Shown piece after piece: positions 8,486-16,614 of a stretch of DNA of 64,000 nt; the first letter of the stretch is position 1, and each line of letters opens with the position of its first letter. The notes under the pieces were generated by a model that was given only the letters and a program-made list of their open reading frames with translations, searched no databases and had not been told where the DNA came from. Source of the stretch: Cellulomonas sp. Leaf395 (GTDB lineage: Bacteria > Actinomycetota > Actinomycetes > Actinomycetales > Cellulomonadaceae); the NCBI RefSeq assembly GCF_001424125.1, contig NZ_LMQI01000005.1, forward strand, positions 341,567 to 405,566. The letters run 5' to 3'. The position numbers and the translations under genes are program-made.

Positions 8486-9898
8486 GTGAGCGAGACGTCC
8501 GACCCGTTCGGCCCGATCCACGGCCGGCCCAGCTTCCGCGAGCACATCGACCGCGGGACGTTCCCCGCCCACGGCCTGGAGCCGGACGAGGCCTACGAGC
8601 TCATCCACACCGGCCTCATGCTCGACGGCCGGGAGACGCTCAACCTCGCGTCCTTCGTCACCACCTGGATGGAGCCGCAGGCCGAGAAGCTGATCCACGA
8701 CACGCTCCGCAAGAACCACATCGACCACGAGGAGTACCCGGCGGCGTCGCTGATCGAGGAAGCCTGCGTGCACATGCTGGGCGACCTCTTCAACGCCCCG
8801 GACTCCTCGGCGGTGGTCGGGGTGGCGACGATCGGGTCGTCCGAGGCGATCATGCTGGGTCTGCTCGCCCACAAGCGTGCGTGGCGGGACCGTCGGCAGG
8901 CCGCGGGGTTGCGGACGGACCGGCCCAACGTGGTCTTCGGCGCGGAGACGCACGTGGTGTGGGACAAGTTCGCCAACTACTTCGACGTCGAGATGCGCAA
9001 GATCCCGATGAAGGCGGACCGGTTCGTGCTCAGCGCCGGGGACGTCGAGGCGCACATCGACGAGAACACCATCGCCGTCGGCGCGGTGCTGGGGACGACG
9101 CACATCGGTGAGGCCGACCCCATCGAGCAGATCAACGACCTCCTGGTGCGGATCAAGGCCGAGAAGGGGTGGGACATCCCGCTGCACGTCGACGGTGCGA
9201 GCGGCGCGTTCATCGCCCCGTTCGCGGAGCCCGACCTGCGCTGGGACTTCCGGCTCGAGCAGGTGGCGTCCATCAACGTGTCGGGCCACAAGTACGGCCT
9301 GGTCTACCCGGGCGTGGGCTGGCTGATCTTCCGGGACGCCTCGAAGCTGCCCGAGGACCTCGTCTTCAGCGTGAACTACCTCGGCGGCGCGCAGCCGACC
9401 TACACGTTCAACTTCTCGCGCGGCTCGGCCATGATCCAGGCGCAGATGTACAACTTCCTGCGGCTCGGGCGCAGCGGGTACACGTCGATCGTCGAGACGA
9501 TGCTGGCCAACGCCCGGTTCCTCAACGAGAGCCTCGAGGCGAGCGGGAAGTTCGAGATCCTCAACCCGGGGCTGGCGGAGCCGGTCGTCACGTTCTCGAT
9601 CAAGGGTGACCCGGGGTTCGACGTGTACCACCTCTCCGCGCGGCTGCGCGAGGACGGCTGGATCGTCCCGGCATACAGCCTGCCGCCCGACGCCGATGCC
9701 GTGCACCTCCTGCGCGTCGTGGTCCGGCTCGACCTGAGCCGGATGATGGTCGAGATGCTGCTGCGCGACGTGTTCGCCGCGTGGGACGCGCTCGTCGCCG
9801 AGCAACCCGTGCAACGCCCGGCCGCCAAGCCCGACGTGTGGACGTCACCCGCGCACGCCGCGGCGAAGAGCAAGGCGCGCACCGGTCTGCGCACGTGA
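8486..9898 (+). CDS. gadB: Glutamate decarboxylase (PLP-dependent)
   Basis: A 470-residue protein, the normal length for group II glutamate decarboxylases. It converts L-glutamate to GABA and CO2, consuming a cytoplasmic proton. The motif SINVSGHKYGLVYPG carries the PLP-binding Lys269, and HVDGASGAF around 234-242 contains the Asp that pairs with the PLP nitrogen. The N-terminus has the NLASFVTTW and EEYPAASLIEE blocks seen in bacterial GadB. The ATG follows GGAGGAG at good spacing. The next gene overlaps its stop codon (GTGA), implying translational coupling with the YrhK-like membrane protein. No GABA/glutamate antiporter is visible next to it. A possible DevR-like box upstream hints at hypoxic or stress control. 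Confidence 0.93.
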   Translation: MSETSDPFGPIHGRPSFREHIDRGTFPAHGLEPDEAYELIHTGLMLDGRETLNLASFVTTWMEPQAEKLIHDTLRKNHIDHEEYPAASLIEEACVHMLGDLFNAPDSSAVVGVATIGSSEAIMLGLLAHKRAWRDRRQAAGLRTDRPNVVFGAETHVVWDKFANYFDVEMRKIPMKADRFVLSAGDVEAHIDENTIAVGAVLGTTHIGEADPIEQINDLLVRIKAEKGWDIPLHVDGASGAFIAPFAEPDLRWDFRLEQVASINVSGHKYGLVYPGVGWLIFRDASKLPEDLVFSVNYLGGAQPTYTFNFSRGSAMIQAQMYNFLRLGRSGYTSIVETMLANARFLNESLEASGKFEILNPGLAEPVVTFSIKGDPGFDVYHLSARLREDGWIVPAYSLPPDADAVHLLRVVVRLDLSRMMVEMLLRDVFAAWDALVAEQPVQRPAAKPDVWTSPAHAAAKSKARTGLRT

Positions 9899-10746
9899 CG
9901 TCGCGCGTTCCCGACCTGCCCGACGGCTGGCGGGTCGTGCACACGCACGGCCCGCCGGGGTTCGTCACGCACGCGGTGCTCGTGCGCCCGGACGGCAGCG
10001 AGGTCGAGTGGAGCTCGCGGCGCCACCGCAAGGGTCTCGGTCTGCGCCTCGTGGGCGTCCGTGCCGAGGGCGGGCGGGCCAGCGCCATGAGCTGGTGGAT
10101 CGGGAGCCTGTTCGCGATCGGGTCGCTCTGCTTCGCGCTCGGCTCGGTGCCGCTGTACGTCGACGCGCTCGACCCGGCCGTCGTCGCCTGGACGTTCTTC
10201 GTCGGGTCGATCTTCTTCACGTCGGCCGCCTACCTGCAGTTCCACGAGACGCTGCGAGCGCCGGGAGGGGTGCTCACGCAGTCCTCGCGGCCCCGGCCGA
10301 TCGCCTCGCTGGTGGGCTGGAAGCCGCACCGGATCGACTTCTGGGCGGTGCTGGTCCAGCTGGTGGGCACGGTGTTCTTCAACATCAGCACCTTCGCCGC
10401 CACGCAGGCGGACCTGACGGCGGCACAGGCCCGGCACCTGGTCTGGGCGCCCGACGTCTACGGGTCCATCTGCTTCCTCGTCGCCAGCTGGTTCGCGTAC
10501 GCCGAGGTCAACCGTGGGGTCCTGCCGCGCTCGGACCGCTCGGTGGGATGGCGCATCGCGGCGCTCAACATGCTCGGTTCGGTCGCGTTCGGCGTCTCGG
10601 CGGTCGCGGCCCGGTACGTGCCGTCCACGGGGGAGTCGGCCAACCTCGCGCTGGTGAACCTCGGCACGTTCCTCGGCGCGGTGTGCTTCCTCGTCGGCGC
10701 CGTGCTGCTGCCGGTGGAGTCGGCGAGGGAGCGATCGTCGGCCTGA
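9895..10746 (+). CDS. Membrane protein with YrhK-like domain
   Basis: The GTG at 9895 overlaps the gad stop codon by four bases, which fixes this start better than upstream in-frame ATGs that would lie inside gad. The 283-residue product has a soluble N-terminal region of about 60 residues (DGWRVVHTHGPPGF, probably a small beta domain). Several hydrophobic segments follow, including WWIGSLFAIGSLCFALGSVPLYV and VAWTFFVGSIFFTSAAYLQF. The GSLxFxxGS and FxxGSxxFxxxAYLQ patterns recall the YrhK family, and they recur in the second half. Role unknown; coupling to gad suggests involvement in the same acid, GABA or hypoxia response. This is inference. Confidence 0.72.
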   Translation: MTSRVPDLPDGWRVVHTHGPPGFVTHAVLVRPDGSEVEWSSRRHRKGLGLRLVGVRAEGGRASAMSWWIGSLFAIGSLCFALGSVPLYVDALDPAVVAWTFFVGSIFFTSAAYLQFHETLRAPGGVLTQSSRPRPIASLVGWKPHRIDFWAVLVQLVGTVFFNISTFAATQADLTAAQARHLVWAPDVYGSICFLVASWFAYAEVNRGVLPRSDRSVGWRIAALNMLGSVAFGVSAVAARYVPSTGESANLALVNLGTFLGAVCFLVGAVLLPVESARERSSA

Positions 10747-10763
10747 CCCCGCAGACTGCGTGC

Positions 10764-13259
10764 GTGGACGACGACCCGATCGCGCGGCTGCTCGCCGACC
10801 CGCCCGACCTTCCGGTGCGCGACGGGCTCGCCGACGTCGTGGAAGCGCTGCGAGCCCGAGGGGTCGTCGTCGTGCAGGCGCCGCCGGGGACGGGGAAGAC
10901 GACCCTGGTCCCGCCCGCGGTCGCCGCGGCAGTCCACGGGCGCGTCGTGGTCACCCAGCCGCGGCGGATCGCGGCACGAGCGGCCGCGCGCCGGCTCGCC
11001 CACCTGCTCGGCGAGCCCGTCGGCCGCACCGTCGGGTTCTCCGTCCGGGGGGAGAGCCTGACCAGCGCTGCGACGCGGGTGGAGGTCGTGACCACGGGCG
11101 TTCTCCTGCGGCGCCTGCAGCGCGACCCGGAGCTGCCCGGGGTCTCGGCGGTGGTCCTGGACGAGGTTCACGAGCGGCACCTCGTCGACGACCTCGCGCT
11201 CGCCCTGCTGGTCGACGTCCGGGCCCACCTGCGCGACGACCTCGCCCTCGTCGCGATGTCCGCGACGGTCGAGGCCGCCCGCACCGCGGCGCTCCTCGGT
11301 GGCCCCGAGCCTGCCCCGGTGGTGGCCGTCCCGGGTGCCCTGTACCCGGTCGACACCCTCTGGTGCCCCGCGCCTGTGCGCACCGCGCGGACCGACGAGC
11401 GCGGTGTGACCCCGGCGTTCCTCGACCATGTGGCGGCGACGGTCCGGCGCTCCCTGGACGAGCGCACCGGAGACGTCCTCGTCTTCGTGCCGGGCGCCGG
11501 CGAGGTCGACGGCGTGGTGCGCCGGCTCGCCGGGCTCAACGTCGACGTACGGCCCCTGCACGGGCGGCTGCCCGCCCACGCGCAGGACCTCGCGCTCGCG
11601 GCGGGTGCACGGCGGCGGGTGGTCGTGTCGACAGCCGTGGCGGAGTCGTCGCTCACGGTGCCGGGCGTCCGGCTGGTGGTCGACGCGGGGCTCTCGCGCG
11701 AGCCGCGCACCGACCACCGCCGCGGGCTCGCGGGATTGGTCACGGTCGGGGTGAGCCGTGCGTCCGCGGAGCAGCGGGCCGGCCGTGCCGGGCGCGAAGG
11801 GCCCGGGGCGGTGTACCGGTGCTGGTCCGCGCACGACCACGCGCGGCTCGCCGCTCATCCGGAGCCGGAGATCCTCACGGCGGACCTCACCGCGTTCGCG
11901 CTCGAGCTCGCGTGCTGGGGGAGCCCCGACGGCGCCGGGCTCGCCCTGCTCGACCGGCCCCCTGCCGCGGCCATGGCCGTCGCGCACGCGACGCTCGTCG
12001 CCCTCGGCGCCGTCGACACCGACGGGCACCCGACCGCGCGGGGACGGGCCGTGTCCGCCGTCCCCGCCGACCCCCGGCTCGCCCGGGCGCTGCTGGACGG
12101 CGCCGCGCTCGTCGGTGCGCGGCGCGCGGCCGAGGTGGTCGCGCTCCTCTCCGACGACGTGCGCGCCCCTGGTGGCGACCTGGTCGCGTCGCTGCGCGCG
12201 CTGCGCCGCGGCGGGCCGCAGTACGGGTCGTGGAAGGCCCAGGCGGGACGGCTGCGGGCCTCGGTCCCGGACCGGCGCGCCCCCGAGCACCTCAGCGACG
12301 ACCTGGCCGTCGGGCTCGTGGTCGCCCTGGCCCACCCCGACCGCATCGCCCGTCTGCGTCCCGGCGGGTCGACGTACCTCATGACGTCCGGCACGGGCGC
12401 GGTGCTGCCCCCAGGGTCCGGGCTGACCGGGCTCCCTTGGCTTGCCGTCGCCGACGCCGACCGCGGCGCCGGCCGCCGGGACGCCGCCATCCGGTCCGCC
12501 GCGCCGATCGACCTCGACCTGGCCGCGGAGGCTGCGCCGGCGCTGCTGCGCGAGGACGAGGTCGTCGCGTGGGCGGACGGTGCGGTGGTCGCGCGCCGCG
12601 TCCGGCGGCTCGGCGCGATCGAGCTCACGTCCGCGCCCCTTGCCGACCCGTCGCCGGATCTCGTGGTGCAGGCGATGCGCGACGGGCTGGCACGCGGGGG
12701 GCTGGCCCTGCTCCGCTGGACGGACGCCGCCACGGGCCTGCGGCAGCGGATGGCGTTCCTGCACGGCGCGCTCGGGGCGCCGTGGCCCGACGTGTCCGAC
12801 GACGCGCTGCTGGTGGACCTGCAGGCCTGGCTGGGACCGGATCTCGCTCGCGTGCGGGGCGCCCGGGACCTCGGCCGCGTCGACGTGGTGCAGGCGCTGC
12901 GCCGGCTACTGCCGTGGCCCGACGCGAGCCGGCTCGACGCCCTCGCGCCCGAGCGCCTCACGGTGCCCAGCGGGTCGAGCCTGCGCGTCGACTACACCGG
13001 CGACCAGCCGGTGCTCCCGGTCCGTCTGCAGGAGGTCTTCGGGTGGCGCGCCACTCCGCGCCTGGCGGACGGACGGGTCCCGGTGCTTCTGCACCTGCTC
13101 TCACCCGCGGGGCGCCCGGCGGCCGTCACCGCCGACCTGGGGTCGTTCTGGACCACCGGCTACCTGGCGGTCCGCGCCGAGCTGAGGGGCCGGTACCCCA
13201 AGCACGCCTGGCCCGACGACCCCCTCTCGGCGGCACCCGTGCGCGGCGTCCGCCGGTAG
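10764..13259 (+). CDS. hrpB: ATP-dependent helicase HrpB (DEAH-box)
   Basis: An 831-residue DEAH-box helicase. The Walker A motif is PPGTGKTT near residue 45, the DEVH motif LDEVHERH follows, then SAT (AMSATVEA). The helicase C-terminal domain has STAVAESSLTVPGV and the arginine finger region EQRAGRAGREGPG. The C-terminal third matches the HrpB_C region (YTGDQPVLPVRLQEVFGW, then a final LSPAGRPAAVTADLGSFW). HrpB proteins are cytoplasmic helicases, nonessential in many bacteria, thought to act on RNA. The GTG at 10764 gives VDDDPIARLLADPPDLPVRD, matching the usual short N-terminus; there is no strong ribosome binding site, so a slightly different start cannot be excluded. It is 17 bp after the YrhK-like gene and convergent with the DUF4239-like gene, leaving a single base between their stop codons. 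Confidence 0.92.
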   Translation: MDDDPIARLLADPPDLPVRDGLADVVEALRARGVVVVQAPPGTGKTTLVPPAVAAAVHGRVVVTQPRRIAARAAARRLAHLLGEPVGRTVGFSVRGESLTSAATRVEVVTTGVLLRRLQRDPELPGVSAVVLDEVHERHLVDDLALALLVDVRAHLRDDLALVAMSATVEAARTAALLGGPEPAPVVAVPGALYPVDTLWCPAPVRTARTDERGVTPAFLDHVAATVRRSLDERTGDVLVFVPGAGEVDGVVRRLAGLNVDVRPLHGRLPAHAQDLALAAGARRRVVVSTAVAESSLTVPGVRLVVDAGLSREPRTDHRRGLAGLVTVGVSRASAEQRAGRAGREGPGAVYRCWSAHDHARLAAHPEPEILTADLTAFALELACWGSPDGAGLALLDRPPAAAMAVAHATLVALGAVDTDGHPTARGRAVSAVPADPRLARALLDGAALVGARRAAEVVALLSDDVRAPGGDLVASLRALRRGGPQYGSWKAQAGRLRASVPDRRAPEHLSDDLAVGLVVALAHPDRIARLRPGGSTYLMTSGTGAVLPPGSGLTGLPWLAVADADRGAGRRDAAIRSAAPIDLDLAAEAAPALLREDEVVAWADGAVVARRVRRLGAIELTSAPLADPSPDLVVQAMRDGLARGGLALLRWTDAATGLRQRMAFLHGALGAPWPDVSDDALLVDLQAWLGPDLARVRGARDLGRVDVVQALRRLLPWPDASRLDALAPERLTVPSGSSLRVDYTGDQPVLPVRLQEVFGWRATPRLADGRVPVLLHLLSPAGRPAAVTADLGSFWTTGYLAVRAELRGRYPKHAWPDDPLSAAPVRGVRR

Positions 13260-13260
13260 G

Positions 13261-14085
13261 TCAGTCGGCCTGGCCCGTGGCGTCGCACGGCGGAGTCACC
13301 TCGACGCCGAGCTCGACCAGCTCCGCATTCACGATGCGCACGGTTCGCTCCATCGCGACAGGCTCGAGCTTGCCGATCTCGTCGCCGTGCGGGTGGTCGA
13401 AGAACCCCAGCAGGAGCAGGAGCAGCGTGATGACGACCGTCACGCTCCCCATGAGCAGACCTTGCGTGACCGCCCCCTCCGCCGCGTCGGCGAAGAACAG
13501 GACGTACACGAAGATCACGGCGGAGATGACGTACAGGACGAGCCACAGGGGTAGGGGGATCAGACCTTCCGCACCGTGCACGCGGTCGATGCGTGCCTGC
13601 TCGCGGTCGGACGTCTGGTCCATCCAGCGGTCGTACGCGGACTGTTCGACGTCGGTCTGCGGCTCGACGGTCTTGATGGTCTGGAACAGCGCCGGACCCC
13701 AGGGGTTGAACGCGTCGCCCAGCGTGCCGTCCTGCATCTTCGGCCACTCGACGCCGACCACGGCCCGCGCGTAGCAGACGAGCTGGCCCGTGAGCTCCTC
13801 GCGCACGTCGGCGGGCAGGAACTGCGCGGTCTGCACCTGCTGTGCGACCGTGACGGCCTCGGTCTCCGCACCGGAGCGTGCCTCGTCGTACGACTGGAAC
13901 GCCAGGAAGATGATGAACCCGAGCAGGACGGAGAAGCCCGTCGCCAGGACCCCGAACACGCCGGAGGCGCGGTCCCCGTCGCTGAAGTAGCTGCCCTGCG
14001 GCGCGCGCCGCCGCACCAGCAGCATCGAGCCCACCGTGAACACGGTGACCCCGAGCGTGATCAGGGCGCCCACGACGATGTTCAT
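13261..14085 (-). CDS. DUF4239-like (bestrophin-like) membrane protein
   Basis: A 274-residue membrane protein with an N-terminal hydrophobic helix (VVGALITLGVTVFTVGSMLLV) and a second one (VLATGFSVLLGFIIFLAF) followed by the block QSYDEARSGAETEAVTVAQQVQ. Two more hydrophobic segments lie in the last third. The order is that of DUF4239 proteins, which are often annotated bestrophin-like; their function is not established. The central soluble region is about 100 residues. It is convergent with hrpB and divergent from the lipase-like gene at 14170. Confidence 0.75.
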   Translation of the reverse strand: MNIVVGALITLGVTVFTVGSMLLVRRRAPQGSYFSDGDRASGVFGVLATGFSVLLGFIIFLAFQSYDEARSGAETEAVTVAQQVQTAQFLPADVREELTGQLVCYARAVVGVEWPKMQDGTLGDAFNPWGPALFQTIKTVEPQTDVEQSAYDRWMDQTSDREQARIDRVHGAEGLIPLPLWLVLYVISAVIFVYVLFFADAAEGAVTQGLLMGSVTVVITLLLLLLGFFDHPHGDEIGKLEPVAMERTVRIVNAELVELGVEVTPPCDATGQAD

Positions 14086-14169
14086 GCGGCGAGGCTCACA
14101 GGGCGGTGGAGTCGGGGCACGTGCTCAAGATAGGGCCACAACAGTCCAGTCGTGCGGCACCATGTCGGC

Positions 14170-14874
14170 ATGCACGATGCGTCGAGGACGTCCGGTGGTC
14201 CGTTCCGCCAGACCTGGTGGCGGGCCCGCGACTACGCCTCGGTGCTCGGGTGGCAGGCGGCCGGCATCGTCTCGCGTGTGGACCCCGAGGCCCTGCGGCG
14301 ACCCGAGAACCCGGTCGGGCCACCGGTCGTCCTGGTCCCGGGGGTGTACGAGTCGTGGCACTTCCTGCTCCCGCTGGCGACGCTCCTGCACGACAACGGG
14401 GTGCGGGTCCACGTGCTGCCGGACCTGGGCACCAACCGCCGACCCGTGCTGCGCGGAGCGAGCGTGCTCGGTCGCTACCTCGAGGCGCACGACCTGCGCG
14501 ACGTCGCGGTGGTGGCGCACAGCAAGGGCGGGCTGATCGGCAAGCTCGCCATGCTGCAGGAGGACCCCACCGGCCGGATCGCCTCGATGATCGCCATCAA
14601 CACCCCGTTCGCCGGGTCGTCGTACGCGCGCTGGTTCGTGACCCCCGCGGTGCGCGCGTTCATCCCGAGCGACGCCACGATCGTCGCGCTCGACGCCGAG
14701 CGCACGGTCAACCACAAGATCACCTCCGTGTACAGCTGGTGGGACCCGCACATCCCGGCCGGGAGCGCGCTCGACGGCGCCACGGAGATCGTGCTCGACA
14801 CGCCCGGGCACTTCCGTCCGCTGGCGGACCCGCGCCTGCACGCGCTCCTGCTGGAGCGGATCGTCGGTCGGTGA
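14170..14874 (+). CDS. Alpha/beta hydrolase, lipase-like
   Basis: A 234-residue cytoplasmic alpha/beta hydrolase. The strand VVLVPGVYESWHF carries the oxyanion region, and the nucleophile elbow is VVAHSKGGLIGK with Ser in A-H-S-K-G. A late histidine in DTPGHFRPLADP is the likely catalytic His. The layout resembles small triacylglycerol lipase or esterase-like proteins (the PGAP1/lipase class 2 type), but the substrate is unknown. The ATG at 14170 (MHDASRTSGG) is chosen over the in-frame ATG at 14152 because the extra residues look unconserved; this is uncertain. It ends 4 bp from the end of the next, convergent hydrolase gene. Confidence 0.8.
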   Translation: MHDASRTSGGPFRQTWWRARDYASVLGWQAAGIVSRVDPEALRRPENPVGPPVVLVPGVYESWHFLLPLATLLHDNGVRVHVLPDLGTNRRPVLRGASVLGRYLEAHDLRDVAVVAHSKGGLIGKLAMLQEDPTGRIASMIAINTPFAGSSYARWFVTPAVRAFIPSDATIVALDAERTVNHKITSVYSWWDPHIPAGSALDGATEIVLDTPGHFRPLADPRLHALLLERIVGR

Positions 14875-14878
14875 GCTG

Positions 14879-15769
14879 TCAGCTCCGCGGGAGCTGCAGC
14901 ACCCGGGTGTAGCCGGGGGAGTCGGGGTCGTCGACGATCTCGCGTCCGTCGAGCCACGACGTGATCACGTGCGAGAGCTCGCCGGGGTGGCTGAAGTTGA
15001 TCGCGTGCGCGGCGCCCTCGATCAGGGCGACGGTGGTGTGGTCGCTCGCCAGCCGGCTGACCTCCCTGACCCGCGCGGGCGGCGGCATCAGCGGGTCCTT
15101 GCTCCCGATGACCGCCAGCGTCGGCACCTGCGTCTTCAGGAGGCGCTCCAGCGAGGGAAAGCGCGTCATCTCGCTGAACAGGTGGAACGTGTTGACAGGG
15201 CCGAACCGCAGGTAGTCCGGCACCGCCACCCTGGCCATCCTCCGGTTCTCCCGCGCACCGTCCTGCGCCAGCTGCCGGACGGCCCTGCCCAGGCCCTGGT
15301 TGTGGATGCCACCCGCGGGCGACACCAGCACGATCCGGTCGACCCGGTCGGGTGCGGCGTGCGCGACCTCGAGACTGATCGGGCAGCCCATGGAGTTGCC
15401 GACCAGGACGACCTTCTCCAGGCCGAGCTCGTCCAGGATGTGCAGAAGGGCGACCGCGAGCGCGGGGATGCCGAGGGTGTAGCCCCAGTTCTCGCTCTTG
15501 CCGTATCCCGGCAGGTCAGGCACCACATTGGTGGCGCGTGACGCGAGCTTGCGGGCGGTCGGCATGAGGTACGCGCCGGAGATCCCGAAGCCGTGCACGT
15601 GCACGATCGGCAGTGCGCCCGGGACGTCGGTGCTCTGCCGGTAGAAGACGTTGTGGCCCTCCACCTCGACGGTGCTCTCGGTCCATCCAGCATCGGTGTC
15701 CACCACGGGACCGATCGTGGCAGAGCGGCTCGTCGATTGCGAGCGCGCCGCCGCGCGCCGCGCGGACAT
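14879..15769 (-). CDS. Alpha/beta hydrolase (epoxide hydrolase / C-C hydrolase-like)
   Basis: A protein of about 296 residues from ATG 15769. The oxyanion motif is HVHGFGISG, the nucleophile elbow VLVGNSMGCPIS (G-N-S-M-G), the acid region GSKDPLMP, and the catalytic His lies in EGAAHAINFSHP. The NVVPDLPGYGKSE segment is usual for the family that includes MhpC-like C-C bond hydrolases and esterases. The first about 20 residues are basic and low complexity (SARRAAARSQS), so a GTG start at 15703 or 15706 is also possible. It is cytoplasmic and its substrate unknown. It follows the DoxX gene on the same strand, separated by a strong hairpin. Confidence 0.84.
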   Translation of the reverse strand: MSARRAAARSQSTSRSATIGPVVDTDAGWTESTVEVEGHNVFYRQSTDVPGALPIVHVHGFGISGAYLMPTARKLASRATNVVPDLPGYGKSENWGYTLGIPALAVALLHILDELGLEKVVLVGNSMGCPISLEVAHAAPDRVDRIVLVSPAGGIHNQGLGRAVRQLAQDGARENRRMARVAVPDYLRFGPVNTFHLFSEMTRFPSLERLLKTQVPTLAVIGSKDPLMPPPARVREVSRLASDHTTVALIEGAAHAINFSHPGELSHVITSWLDGREIVDDPDSPGYTRVLQLPRS

Positions 15770-15785
15770 GGCCTGCAGGGACGCG

Positions 15786-15821
15786 CCAGAGCGGCACCTC
15801 GTGGCCGAGGTGCCGCTCTGG
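15786..15821 (-). terminator. Strong hairpin downstream of the DoxX gene
   Basis: Perfect 15-bp inverted repeat CCAGAGCGGCACCTC / GAGGTGCCGCTCTGG with a 6-nt loop (GTGGCC). It lies between the DoxX stop (15838) and the start of the hydrolase gene (15769). There is no U tract, so it could act as a high-GC terminator or as a processing signal that separates expression of the two genes. Confidence 0.7.
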
Positions 15822-15837
15822 TCGACGGTCTGCGCGG

Positions 15838-16422
15838 TCAGCGCAGCCAGCCGAACCGCTGCACGAGGGGGAGCCGCGCCCACCGGCGACCGAGGCCCCA
15901 GGTGTCTCCGGCGAGGAGCGTCGCGCAGACGACCAGGACCAGTGCGTAGATCAGGTGGTAGTCCATCACCGGGTTGGTCGAGCCCTGGATCAGGGGCCAC
16001 TCGGCGACCCACATCGAGACCATCAGCAGCGAGCCGGCGATCGCCGACACCCGCAGGCCGATGCCCAGCATCACGGCCGTGCCGACACCCAGCAGGCAGA
16101 GCATGAAGAGCCAGTCGGTGACCGGGCCGGCCATCGAGGCGAACATGTCCTTGAACGGGCCGATGGCGGCGAACTTCATGAAGCCCTGGCTCGGGGTGCC
16201 CCCGTTGAGCCAGGAGAGGCTCGGGTCGCCCTCGGCGACCGCAGCGGCGGTGCTGTAGTGCAGGCCGAAGGTCTTGTCGAGGAACGCCCACAGGAAGATG
16301 AACCCCGTCGAGAGCCTCGTGACGGCGAGCCAGCGTCGGCCCGTCGAGGATGTGACGAGGTCGTCTTCGACCAGCGTCGCGGGTTGCGTCGAGGTGCTGA
16401 CCTCGGGATGGATGGTGGCCAT
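15838..16422 (-). CDS. DoxX family membrane protein
   Basis: A 194-residue membrane protein of the DoxX family, which also includes the small subunit of archaeal thiosulfate:quinone oxidoreductase. The region LAVTRLSTGFIFLWAFLDK is the typical first helix, followed by further helices around 95-120, 120-140 and 145-165 (including DYHLIYALVLVVCATLLAGDTWGLG). Members are linked to redox or oxidative stress functions at the membrane. The ATG at 16422 follows GGAGGAGAAGG, an excellent ribosome binding site. A DevR-like box lies about 100 bp upstream. It is followed by a 15-bp hairpin. Confidence 0.88.
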   Translation of the reverse strand: MATIHPEVSTSTQPATLVEDDLVTSSTGRRWLAVTRLSTGFIFLWAFLDKTFGLHYSTAAAVAEGDPSLSWLNGGTPSQGFMKFAAIGPFKDMFASMAGPVTDWLFMLCLLGVGTAVMLGIGLRVSAIAGSLLMVSMWVAEWPLIQGSTNPVMDYHLIYALVLVVCATLLAGDTWGLGRRWARLPLVQRFGWLR

Positions 16423-16515
16423 GGTGATCCTTCTCCTCCGTGGGGGTTCCGTGAAGAACCGGGGCGTGAACCGTGCCGATGGCTCCAGGCTGCTCCGGCC
16501 CGCAATGGCCTCCCA

Positions 16516-16529
16516 GGGCCGAAGGTCCC
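16516..16529 (-). promoter_or_regulatory. Candidate DevR/DosR-like box upstream of the DoxX gene
   Basis: Read on the minus strand this is GGGACCTTCGGCCC. The flanks (CCGGGACCTTCGGCCCTGG) match the box at 18183-18196 at 15 of 19 positions. It is about 95 bp upstream of the DoxX ATG. It shares the GGGAC half of the DosR palindrome; direct evidence of binding is absent. Confidence 0.5.
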
Positions 16530-16614
16530 GGTCTTCGCGCAGATCACGGGCCTGTGTCAGCGCGCGACTGAAGCCGCCCGGACGCGGAGGAGCGCTCGGG
16601 CAGCTTCGGCCCCG

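Noticed and set aside
10458..12764. Very long minus-strand open frame opposite hrpB
   Set aside because: It is Arg/Gly/Pro-rich with no domain and mirrors the third-position GC of hrpB; it is a shadow frame.
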